A stretch of DNA of 58,040 nt from an uncultured Eubacteriales bacterium (GTDB lineage Bacteria; Bacillota; Clostridia; TANB77; CAG-508), in NCBI GenBank assembly GCA_949288175.1, contig CASEIV010000010.1, positions 53,720 through 111,759 of the forward strand, in the 5' to 3' direction. A program made the position numbers and the translations under genes. The notes under the pieces were generated by a model. The model was not told where the DNA came from and ran no database searches. It was given only the letters and a program-made list of their open reading frames with translations. The first letter of the stretch is position 1; each line of letters begins with the position of its first letter. Shown one piece after another: positions 17,286 through 24,896 of this stretch.

Positions 17286-18449
17286 ATGATAGAAATAAAA
17301 GATAAAAAGAATTGTTGTGGTTGTTATGCATGTTATAGCATATGCCCAGTAAATGCAATAAAAATGGAAAAAGATGAAAAAGGTTTTGAATATCCAATTG
17401 TAGATAAAGATAAATGTACTAATTGCGGATTATGTGAAAAAGCTTGTCCAATAATCAATAATAAAAAAAATGACAAAACAGAAGCTGATATTAAAGCATA
17501 TGCTTCTATGAATAAAGATTTACAAACAAGAATGAAAAGTTCATCAGGAGGAACTTTTACATTAATTGCAGAACATATTTTAGACTTAAATGGAGTAGTA
17601 TTTGGTGCAACATTTAATGAAAACTTTGAAGTAGTACATTCCTATATAGAAAATAAAAAAGATATATATAAGTTTCAAGGATCTAAATATGTACAAAGTA
17701 GAATAGGAGAAAGTTATAAAAAGGCAAAAGAATTTTTAGAAAATGACAAATATGTCTTGTTCACTGGTACTCCTTGTCAAATTGAAGGTCTATATCAATA
17801 TTTAAGAAGAGACTATAAAAAATTATATACACAAGATTTAATTTGTCATGGAGTTCCATCACCTAAAGTGTGGAATAAATATTTAGAAGAAAAGAATGAA
17901 AAATATAAAGGAAGACCTGAATCAATCTCATTTAGAGAAAAAGAAAAGAGTGGCTGGCAAAACTTTGGCATGAAAATAAAATATAAGAATGATGTGTATT
18001 TATTAAAACATAGTGAAGACGTATATATGAAAGCATTTTTAAGAGATATTTGTTTAAGAGATTCTTGTTATAATTGTAATTTTAAAAAGAAACTAAGAAA
18101 TTCAGATATAACATTAGCAGATTTTTGGGGAATAGGAAATATTTATAAAGACTTAAATGATAACAAAGGAATTTCATTAGTTATAGTTAATTCAAAAAAG
18201 GGACAAGAGTTATTTGAGAGAATAAATAAAAAATTAATTTATAAGGTAGTTGATTTTGAAGAAGCAATCAAATATAATCCTAATATGACTAAATCAGCAA
18301 AAATTCAAAGCAAAAGAGAAAAATTTTTCAATGATTTAAATAATAATAAATTAGATAGCTTAGTAAAAAAATATACAAAAAAATCTATGTTGAAAAAAAT
18401 AACAGGTAAAATAAAAAGAATAGCAAAAAGAATTATAAGAGGTAATTAA
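17286..18449 (+). CDS. FrhB-like 4Fe-4S protein of polysaccharide clusters
   Basis: A 387-residue protein with an N-terminal two-[4Fe-4S] ferredoxin domain: a Cys-rich CCGCYACYSICP motif near residue 11 and CTNCGLCEKACP near 46. The coenzyme F420 hydrogenase/dehydrogenase beta-subunit domain follows: SSGGTFTLIAEHIL, FTGTPCQIEGLYQYL, QDLICHGVPSP, DSCYNCNFK and DITLADFWGIG. Relatives without F420 occur widely next to pyruvyltransferase-family genes in capsule loci; a redox step on a sugar is suspected but unproven. The C-terminus is strongly basic. Confidence 0.9.
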   Translation: MIEIKDKKNCCGCYACYSICPVNAIKMEKDEKGFEYPIVDKDKCTNCGLCEKACPIINNKKNDKTEADIKAYASMNKDLQTRMKSSSGGTFTLIAEHILDLNGVVFGATFNENFEVVHSYIENKKDIYKFQGSKYVQSRIGESYKKAKEFLENDKYVLFTGTPCQIEGLYQYLRRDYKKLYTQDLICHGVPSPKVWNKYLEEKNEKYKGRPESISFREKEKSGWQNFGMKIKYKNDVYLLKHSEDVYMKAFLRDICLRDSCYNCNFKKKLRNSDITLADFWGIGNIYKDLNDNKGISLVIVNSKKGQELFERINKKLIYKVVDFEEAIKYNPNMTKSAKIQSKREKFFNDLNNNKLDSLVKKYTKKSMLKKITGKIKRIAKRIIRGN

Positions 18450-18483
18450 CAGTAAAAATACGAAAGAATAAAAAGGAGGAAAT

Positions 18484-19206
18484 ATGGAAGAAATCGATTT
18501 AAAAGAATTGTTCTTAATATTTTGGAAAAGAAAAGCAGAGATTATTTTAATTATTGCAATATTTGTAGTTATTGGTTTTATATATACATCTGCCTTTACA
18601 AAGCCAATGTATACATCATCAACAACTCTTGTTCTAGCAGGGACAAATGATGAGACAAATGAAGGAGAAACTTCAATAACCACAACAGATTTAACACTTA
18701 ACTCTAAATTAGTTTCTACATATAGTCAATTAGTAAAAAGTAATAAAGTTGTAAGACAAGTTATATCTAATTTAGGAATAGATATTTTTGAAGAGGAACT
18801 AAGAAATAATATAAGTGTAAGCTCTGTATCTGATACAGAATTAATAAAAATTACTGTAACGACAGATAATTCTGAATATTCAGCTGATATTGCAAATGAA
18901 ACAGCAAAAGTTTTTACTTCAGAAGTTGCTGAAATATATAATATAAACAATGTTCATGTTGTTGATGAGGCAGAAGAAACGAAAACGCCATCAAATATCA
19001 ATCATAAAAAAGATATTATTATGTTTGGTGCCATTGGTTTAGTGATTGCATTTGCATATGTAATAGTAGCAAATATGCTTGATACAACTGTTAAGACAGA
19101 AGAAGATGTGGAGAGTTTAGTTAAGTTACCAGTGCTTGCATCTATACCAATGTATGACCCATCTGAAATTAAGAAAAGCAGAAGAGGAGGAAGAAGAAAA
19201 AGATGA
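18484..19206 (+). CDS. Chain-length regulator / tyrosine-kinase activator (Wzz, CpsC/YveK family)
   Basis: A 240-residue membrane protein with two transmembrane segments (about 18-37 and 177-197) around an extracytoplasmic Wzz domain. The start MEEIDLKELFLIFWKRKAEI is typical. The second helix is followed by TTVKTEEDVESLVKLPVLASIPMYD, the conserved Pro-containing region and kinase-interacting tail. It recruits and activates the CpsD kinase, whose gene overlaps it by 4 bp. AAAAGGAGG precedes the ATG. Confidence 0.93.
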   Translation: MEEIDLKELFLIFWKRKAEIILIIAIFVVIGFIYTSAFTKPMYTSSTTLVLAGTNDETNEGETSITTTDLTLNSKLVSTYSQLVKSNKVVRQVISNLGIDIFEEELRNNISVSSVSDTELIKITVTTDNSEYSADIANETAKVFTSEVAEIYNINNVHVVDEAEETKTPSNINHKKDIIMFGAIGLVIAFAYVIVANMLDTTVKTEEDVESLVKLPVLASIPMYDPSEIKKSRRGGRRKR

Positions 19207-20213
19207 GAGAAAATTTAATTGTTCATCAAGATCCAAAATCACCAATATCAGAAATATTTAGAACATTAAGAACGAATATTCAATTTATGAGTATGAAAAA
19301 AGAATTAAAATCTTTACTTGTTTCTTCAACATTACCAGGAGAAGGAAAAAGTTGGGTTAGTTCTAATTTAGCTGTTGCATTTGCACAAGCAGGTAAAAAA
19401 GTTATTTTAGTAGATGCTGATATGAGAAAAGGAACACAATATTCCATATTTTGTATTTCTCCAATACCAGGACTTTCAAACTATTTATCAGGAATTGGTC
19501 CAAAATCAAAAAATGCTTCATCAGATTTAGCAGATTATATTCAGGAAACGGAAGTTGATAATTTATATGTAATGCCAGCTGGAAACATTCCTCCAAATCC
19601 ATCAGAATTACTAGTATCTCAACAAATGATGGATTTATTAGAAAAATTAAAACAAATTTGTGATTTAGTCATCATAGATGGAACGCCAAATGGCTTAGTA
19701 ACAGATTCATTAATATTAACTGGAATCGTAGATTCAACAATTATTGTTACAGCAAGTGGATATACAAAAAAAGAGTCATTAAAGAAAATTGTTAATAATA
19801 TTAAAAATATTGGAGGAAGTATTGCTGGAATTGTATTAAATAAGGTTCCTACAAATGCTAAGAAATACGAAGAGTCATATTATTATGGTTCGACGACTAT
19901 GCCAATGGTAAAACCAAAAAATCCAAGATCTGTACCAAATAGTAGAACAACCAATAAAGCACCTAGACCGACTAGCGTACAAAGCAAAAGAGAAGATATG
20001 AAAAAAAGAGTTAGACCTGAAAATCCACAATTAAATAGGATTCAACAAGAAGAAAGACAAAGAACAAATGAAATTGAAAAAGCAAAATCATTAGAAAACA
20101 AAATGAAAATAGAAAATTCAGAAGATATATCTATTGAAAGAACAACAGATATATTGAATCAAATAAATGCGTATTTAGATAAAGAAAAAAAGAATTTAAG
20201 TAATAAAGGATAA
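19203..20213 (+). CDS. CpsD/CapB-family tyrosine autokinase with extended C-terminus
   Basis: A 336-residue BY-kinase controlling capsule polymerisation together with CpsC. Walker A is LPGEGKSWVSSNLA, Walker A' is ILVDADMRKG and Walker B is DLVIIDGTP. A Tyr cluster (KYEESYYYG) lies at about 221-229. Normal CpsD proteins end soon after the Tyr cluster; here about 105 more residues follow, basic and Pro/Arg-rich and then a charged helix. The start codon overlaps the CpsC stop (ATGA), implying translational coupling. A terminator follows. Confidence 0.92.
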   Translation: MRENLIVHQDPKSPISEIFRTLRTNIQFMSMKKELKSLLVSSTLPGEGKSWVSSNLAVAFAQAGKKVILVDADMRKGTQYSIFCISPIPGLSNYLSGIGPKSKNASSDLADYIQETEVDNLYVMPAGNIPPNPSELLVSQQMMDLLEKLKQICDLVIIDGTPNGLVTDSLILTGIVDSTIIVTASGYTKKESLKKIVNNIKNIGGSIAGIVLNKVPTNAKKYEESYYYGSTTMPMVKPKNPRSVPNSRTTNKAPRPTSVQSKREDMKKRVRPENPQLNRIQQEERQRTNEIEKAKSLENKMKIENSEDISIERTTDILNQINAYLDKEKKNLSNKG

Positions 20214-20221
20214 AAGCATAT

Positions 20222-20257
20222 AATCCCGCTAGAGAAAGTGTCTAGAGGGATTTTTTT
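20222..20257 (+). terminator. Intrinsic terminator ending the capsule operon
   Basis: Stem AATCCCGCTAGA (20222-20233) pairs with TCTAGAGGGATT (20241-20252) with one mismatch, followed by seven T residues. Confidence 0.88.
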
Positions 20258-20317
20258 AATGTATTTTAGAATATCATGACAAAAATCAGCAAAATCTAAC
20301 AAAATTTGAAATAGATA

Positions 20318-20346
20318 TTGCAAAATTTAACAGATAAAGGTATACT
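20318..20346 (+). promoter_or_regulatory. Promoter of the CpsB-type phosphatase gene
   Basis: TTGCAA (20318-20323), 17 bp and TATACT (20341-20346). With the upstream terminator it separates phosphatase expression from the capsule operon. Confidence 0.65.
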
Positions 20347-20394
20347 AATAGAGTGCGATAAAATACACGAAACAAAAAAAGGAGCAAAAGACAA

Positions 20395-21177
20395 ATGATA
20401 GACTTTCATTCACATATACTACCAAATATAGATGATGGTTCAAGAAGTATAGAAGAAACATTCAACTTAATAAAAGAAGCAGAAAAAGCAGGATTTGAAA
20501 CAGTAATATCTACATCACATTATATGGAAAACTATTATGAAACAGATGTACCAGAAAGAGAAGTATGGGTAAAAGCCATATTAGAAAATTTAAAAACGAA
20601 AAATATTAATACCAATTTATATTTAGGAAATGAAATCTATTTTACAGATAGTATTATAGAATTATTAGAAAAAAGAAAAGCATCAACAATCAATGATACA
20701 AGTTATGTGTTATTTGAGTTACCATTAAATGCAGAACCAATGAATTTATATGATGTTGTGTATGATATGTTACAATACAAATTAGTTCCTATATTAGCAC
20801 ATCCAGAAAGATACAGTTTTGTACAAAAAGAACCTGACCTAATATATGACTTGATTGAAAAAGGTGTGTTAATGCAAGCAAATTATGGAAGTATTATAGG
20901 ACAGTATGGAGAAAAGGCACAAATGATTGTCAGAAGATTTTTTGAAAATAACATGATACATTTTCTAGGTTCTGATGTGCATAGACAAAATACAATTTAT
21001 CCTAAAATACCACAAATTTTAGATGAAATTGCAGATATTATTGGAGAAGAAAAATTAGAGGAATTGTCAACGAAAAATCCGAAATTGGTATTACAAAATA
21101 AAAAGATTGAAATAGATGAACCATTTGATTTCAAATTGACGTTAAAAGAAAAAATTATTATGAACTTGAAAAAGTAA
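20395..21177 (+). CDS. Mn-dependent protein-tyrosine phosphatase, PHP family (CpsB/YwqE)
   Basis: A 260-residue PHP-domain phosphatase that dephosphorylates CpsD-type kinases. Metal ligands are in MIDFHSHILPNIDDGSRS (first strand), TSHYMENYYE, LAHPERYSF and GSDVHRQNTIY. The length matches CpsB and YwqE. It is encoded downstream of the kinase but as a separate transcription unit. The 210 bp after it hold an ATG-started 31-codon frame (21235-21330) with no ribosome site, which I do not count as a gene. Confidence 0.94.
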   Translation: MIDFHSHILPNIDDGSRSIEETFNLIKEAEKAGFETVISTSHYMENYYETDVPEREVWVKAILENLKTKNINTNLYLGNEIYFTDSIIELLEKRKASTINDTSYVLFELPLNAEPMNLYDVVYDMLQYKLVPILAHPERYSFVQKEPDLIYDLIEKGVLMQANYGSIIGQYGEKAQMIVRRFFENNMIHFLGSDVHRQNTIYPKIPQILDEIADIIGEEKLEELSTKNPKLVLQNKKIEIDEPFDFKLTLKEKIIMNLKK

Positions 21178-21388
21178 TGGATATATAAAAATGTTTTACA
21201 TATTCTTTATCATTCATAACTAAAAAATCTTTTCATGGCAACATTTGAAGGTTTGCATAATATAATGGAGAATGAAGGGATATCAGATGAAATAAATTAC
21301 GAAAGATATTACAAAATATTCATGAAATGATTAAATAGAAAAAATAAAATTAAAATGTATTTAATTTTATGAGAAAGGAAGTTAAAAC

Positions 21389-22753
21389 ATGAGAAAGTAT
21401 TTTGGAACAGATGGCATTAGAAGAATAGCCAACACAGAATTAACACCAGAATTGGTATATAAAGTTGCAAAAGCAGGAGCATATGTATTATCTAAACATA
21501 CAGACCATACACCAACAATTTTAATCGGTAGAGATACACGTATCTCTGGAACATTAATTGAAAGTGCTATGACAGCAGGATTTTTAAGTTATGGTGCAAA
21601 AGTAAAATTATTAGGTGTAATTCCAACACCAGCAGTTGCTTACTTAACGAGAAAATTAAAAGCAGATGCAAGTGTTGTGATATCTGCATCACATAACACT
21701 TTTGAATTTAATGGAATTAAATTCTTTAGTAATAAAGGAATGAAAATACCAGATACATTAGAAGAAGAAATAGAAGAAGTAATGGAATCAGGAAAATTAG
21801 AAGAATTGACAGCTAAAAATGAAAAAATAGGAGTTAGCGAATATTGTTTTGACTTAATGAATGAATACATATATTTCTTTAGAAAGCATTTTGATGATAC
21901 AATTGAAAAACATTTAAGAGATGATTTTGTTGTAGGAATTGATACAGCAAATGGAGCAACTTCAGTAGTTGCAGAAAAAGTGTTTAAAGATTTAGGGATT
22001 AATTATAGAATTATCAACAATACACCAGATGGCATTAATATTAATGAAAATTGTGGTTCTACACATTTAGATAATTTAAAGAAATTTGTATTAGAAAATA
22101 AATTAAGTTTAGGAATTGCCTACGATGGTGATGGAGATAGATGTTTAGCCATTGATGAAAAAGGAAATGAAATTGATGGGGACAAATTATTAGCCATTAT
22201 TTCTTCAAGTTTAAGAAAAAAAGGTGCATTGAATAAAGATACAATTGTAGCTACTATCATGAGTAATTTAGGGTTAAACAAATATGCTGAAAATAATGGA
22301 TTGCAATTGGTACAAACAAAAGTAGGAGATAGATATGTACTAGAAGAAATGTTAAAAGAAGGATATAACTTAGGTGGAGAGCAATCAGGTCATGTCATTT
22401 TATTAGATTATAATCCTACAGGGGATGGTATTTTAACTTCTTTAATGTTAATTCAAACCATATTGGAAGAGAATAAAAAAGCATCAGAATTAGCAAGTAT
22501 GATTAAACTATATCCACAAGTATTAATCAATGCAAAAGTAAATGCAGATAAAAAATATGATTATGAAAAAGATGAGGATATAAAAAAAGCAATTGAAGAT
22601 GTGGAAAAAGAATTTGCAGGAAATGGAAGAGTGGTTATTAGACCATCAGGAACAGAACCTTTAGTTAGGGTAATGATTGAAGGCGAAGACCAAGAATATA
22701 TAACGAAAAGAGCTAAAGAAATTGTTGAATTAATAGAAAAGAAATTAAAATAA
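21389..22753 (+). CDS. glmM: Phosphoglucosamine mutase
   Basis: This enzyme converts glucosamine-6-phosphate to glucosamine-1-phosphate for UDP-GlcNAc and thus for peptidoglycan and polysaccharides. The protein is 454 residues, normal for GlmM. It has RKYFGTDGIRRIANTELTPELVYKVAKAGAY at the start, the phosphoserine loop ISASHNTFEFNGIKFF (about residue 100), the Mg-binding DGDGDRC (about 247-253), GGEQSGH, and the phosphate-binding RPSGTEPLVRVMIEG at the C-terminus. The start is behind AAAGGAAG. Confidence 0.97.
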   Translation: MRKYFGTDGIRRIANTELTPELVYKVAKAGAYVLSKHTDHTPTILIGRDTRISGTLIESAMTAGFLSYGAKVKLLGVIPTPAVAYLTRKLKADASVVISASHNTFEFNGIKFFSNKGMKIPDTLEEEIEEVMESGKLEELTAKNEKIGVSEYCFDLMNEYIYFFRKHFDDTIEKHLRDDFVVGIDTANGATSVVAEKVFKDLGINYRIINNTPDGININENCGSTHLDNLKKFVLENKLSLGIAYDGDGDRCLAIDEKGNEIDGDKLLAIISSSLRKKGALNKDTIVATIMSNLGLNKYAENNGLQLVQTKVGDRYVLEEMLKEGYNLGGEQSGHVILLDYNPTGDGILTSLMLIQTILEENKKASELASMIKLYPQVLINAKVNADKKYDYEKDEDIKKAIEDVEKEFAGNGRVVIRPSGTEPLVRVMIEGEDQEYITKRAKEIVELIEKKLK

Positions 22754-22854
22754 ATACTGTAATGAATTTGTAATATAAATGTAAATAAAAAAGCATTGAT
22801 ATATTAAAAGTAAAATGATAACATTAAATTATACGTATAAGGGGGCGTTATGCT

Positions 22855-23193
22855 ATGTTTATTTTTGATATATCAAACATACTAAACCTATTATTAATGC
22901 TTGCAGCAACAATACTTTTAATATTTTTAGCACAAGAATTAAAAAAGAGTTATATAGCAGGAATTGTATTGTTTGCATATTTAATTATATTAATTATGCA
23001 TGTAGCACAATTAGTAACATTATCAGATCAATACAGAGATATGCTATCAGTTTTAACAAGATGTGTAGCTATTGATTTTGTGTTTGTTTTTATTTCATTC
23101 TTTGCATATCTATGGGTAGATGATTTAGAAGCTAAGAAAATGGAAAAGAAAAGTTTGGATAATAGTTTAGATTGGTTATGGAAAAATGTATAA
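22855..23193 (+). CDS. Small integral membrane protein, unknown function
   Basis: A 112-residue protein with three hydrophobic segments (about 8-27, 33-55 and 68-87) and a polar C-terminus (DDLEAKKMEKKSLDNSLDWLWKNV). I do not recognise a family. The reading frame looks genuine: GGGGG 9 bases before the ATG and a strong terminator right after the stop. Its position after glmM does not suggest a role. Confidence 0.7.
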   Translation: MFIFDISNILNLLLMLAATILLIFLAQELKKSYIAGIVLFAYLIILIMHVAQLVTLSDQYRDMLSVLTRCVAIDFVFVFISFFAYLWVDDLEAKKMEKKSLDNSLDWLWKNV

Positions 23194-23204
23194 GTAAATA
23201 TATA

Positions 23205-23248
23205 AAAAAAGATATATTGCTAAGTAAAATAAGCAATATATCTTTTTT
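23205..23248. terminator. Bidirectional intrinsic terminator
   Basis: A perfect 17-bp inverted repeat with AAAAAAGATATATTGCT at 23205-23221 and its complement at 23232-23248, with T tracts on both strands. It lies between two convergent genes. Confidence 0.92.
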
Positions 23249-23263
23249 GCTCTTAAGAATATA

Positions 23264-24262
23264 TTAAATTTGAGCCATCATCATATTTTCCAAAATTTGA
23301 ATAGCATTACTTGCAGCACCTTTTCTTAAGTTATCTGCAACAACCCATAAATTAAGTCCATATTTTACACTATCATCTCTTCGGATTCTTCCTACAAAAA
23401 TTTCATCATAACCATCTGCTTTTGTGGCAATTGGATAGTAATTTTTTTCTATGTCATCTACAACAATGACACTAGGATAATTTTGTAATAATTGTCTTAC
23501 ATCATATAAGTCAAAATCTTTTTCAAGTTCAATATTGATTGATTCGCTATGACAGTTTAAAACAGGAACACGTACTGTTGTAGCTGTAATTGGTAAATCA
23601 GGTCTATTTAAGATTTTTCTTGTTTCATCTATCATTTTATGTTCCTCTTTAGTATAACCATCTTCCATAAACACATCAATTTGAGGCAAACAGTTATTGA
23701 AAATAGGATAAGGAAATTTTTTTGGAGCAAAACCATTTGCACCATTTTCCAAATCTTCAATGCCTTCTCTTCCAGCACCAGAAACAGCTTGATAAGTAGA
23801 ATACACAATTCGTTTAATGTGGTATGTATCATCCAAAGGTTTTAAAGGAACAACTGCTTGAATTGTAGAACAATTTGGATTAGCAATAATTCCTTTATTT
23901 TTAAAAGCCTCTTGCATGTTAACTTCTGGAACAATCAAAGGAACTTCTTTATCCATACGATATATACTACTATTATCAATACAGACACAATGATGTTCTA
24001 CCGCTATTGGTATAAATTTCTTAGAAACAGTTCCTCCTGCACAAAAAATGGCATAATCAAAAGGTTTGTTAAAAGAAAATTCTGTTAATTCTTGAAGAAT
24101 ATAGTTATTTCCTAGAAATTCAATTTTCTTTCCAGCTGATTTTTTTGAAGAAAATAAAGTAAATTCAACATTCGAAAAATTTTTTTCTTCCAATACTTTC
24201 AAAGCAGTTCTTCCAACAACACCACTGGCACCAATGATGGCTACTTTAAATTTATTTTTCAT
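23264..24262 (-). CDS. asd: Aspartate-semialdehyde dehydrogenase
   Basis: It reduces aspartyl phosphate to aspartate semialdehyde in the lysine/diaminopimelate and threonine pathways. From 24262 the protein is 332 residues. It has the NADP loop VAIIGASGVVGRTALKVL, the phosphate-binding and catalytic Cys region GIIANPNCSTIQAVVPLKPL, then YQAVSGAGREGIEDL and the catalytic His region VPVLNCHSESINIEL. An open frame continues 66 codons further upstream, but that part lacks family similarity and crosses a tandem repeat. The start at 24262 is supported by AGGAGGAATT immediately upstream. Confidence 0.95.
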   Translation of the reverse strand: MKNKFKVAIIGASGVVGRTALKVLEEKNFSNVEFTLFSSKKSAGKKIEFLGNNYILQELTEFSFNKPFDYAIFCAGGTVSKKFIPIAVEHHCVCIDNSSIYRMDKEVPLIVPEVNMQEAFKNKGIIANPNCSTIQAVVPLKPLDDTYHIKRIVYSTYQAVSGAGREGIEDLENGANGFAPKKFPYPIFNNCLPQIDVFMEDGYTKEEHKMIDETRKILNRPDLPITATTVRVPVLNCHSESINIELEKDFDLYDVRQLLQNYPSVIVVDDIEKNYYPIATKADGYDEIFVGRIRRDDSVKYGLNLWVVADNLRKGAASNAIQILENMMMAQI

Positions 24263-24306
24263 ACAAATTCCTCCTGTAAAAGTATATGTATTATTTGTTA
24301 TAAAAA

Positions 24307-24368
24307 TGTCCCATTGGGATCGTTTGTGTTTGCGACATGTCGCATTGAGTTCGTTTGTTGATGCGACA
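24307..24368. repeat. Two abutting 31-bp palindrome-ended repeats
   Basis: Copies at 24307-24337 and 24338-24368 match at 25 of 31 positions. The second begins TGTCGCAT and ends ATGCGACA, an exact inverted pair; the first is a degenerate version. They are more GC-rich than their surroundings and lie between the divergent asd and feoA genes. Confidence 0.75.
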
Positions 24369-24499
24369 CAAAAGAAGTGTATCACAAAAATACAATAAGT
24401 GCAATAAATGGCATAGGATTCTTTAATACCGTTTAGGTATATAAAAAATTGTCTGAACAATTAAATATATAAACGAATACAATATACTAAACATAATAT

Positions 24500-24519
24500 G
24501 GAGGTGCTATATGTAAATG
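24500..24519 (+). promoter_or_regulatory. feoA ribosome site aimed at a start-stop pair
   Basis: GGAGG (24500-24504) is 6 bases from an ATG at 24511 that is followed at once by TAA. The feoA ATG comes next at 24517, 12 bases from the GGAGG. The best-placed start codon therefore encodes no protein. Confidence 0.6.
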
Positions 24520-24744
24520 AAAGAAAAAACAGTAAACGAATTAGAAATGGGAGAAATAGGAGTTGTTAATAAAATTATAGGGGAAGAAACGATAAAAAGA
24601 AGATTATTAGATTTAGGATTAATAGAGGGAACAAGTATAAAGCCAGTTTTAATAAGCCCATCAGGAGATCCGAGAGCTTTTGAATTTCGTGGGAGTTTAA
24701 TTGCTATTCGAAAGGAAGATGCAGAAAATATAAAAGTCAAATAA
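24517..24744 (+). CDS. feoA: FeoA-family ferrous iron transport accessory protein
   Basis: A 75-residue SH3-like protein that assists FeoB. The fold signature is visible: VNELEMGEIGVVNKIIGEETIKRRLLDLGLIEGTSIKPVLISPSGDPRAFEFRGSLIAIRKEDAENIKV. It lies 152 bp upstream of feoB on the same strand, in the usual feoAB order. The start codon follows a start-stop dinucleotide codon pair, so translation may need reinitiation. I could not identify a convincing Fur or DtxR box. Confidence 0.93.
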   Translation: MKEKTVNELEMGEIGVVNKIIGEETIKRRLLDLGLIEGTSIKPVLISPSGDPRAFEFRGSLIAIRKEDAENIKVK

Positions 24745-24896
24745 AAAAGAAATCAAAGTATTTTTTATACTATAAGTAGTAACAAAATTATAAAAATCTA
24801 TATACAATACAATAGGAAAAAAGTGTGTATTGGAAAAATCAAAGAGTTTGATATCTATATTTACAAAATAACAAAAGAAAACAAAAGGAGGAATTT

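Noticed and set aside
21235..21330. 31-codon ORF between the CpsB-type gene and glmM
   Set aside because: No ribosome site, no recognisable product, and the length is expected by chance in AT-rich DNA.
24263..24460. N-terminal extension of the asd frame
   Set aside because: It crosses the 31-bp tandem repeats and lacks similarity; AGGAGGAATT supports the start at 24262.
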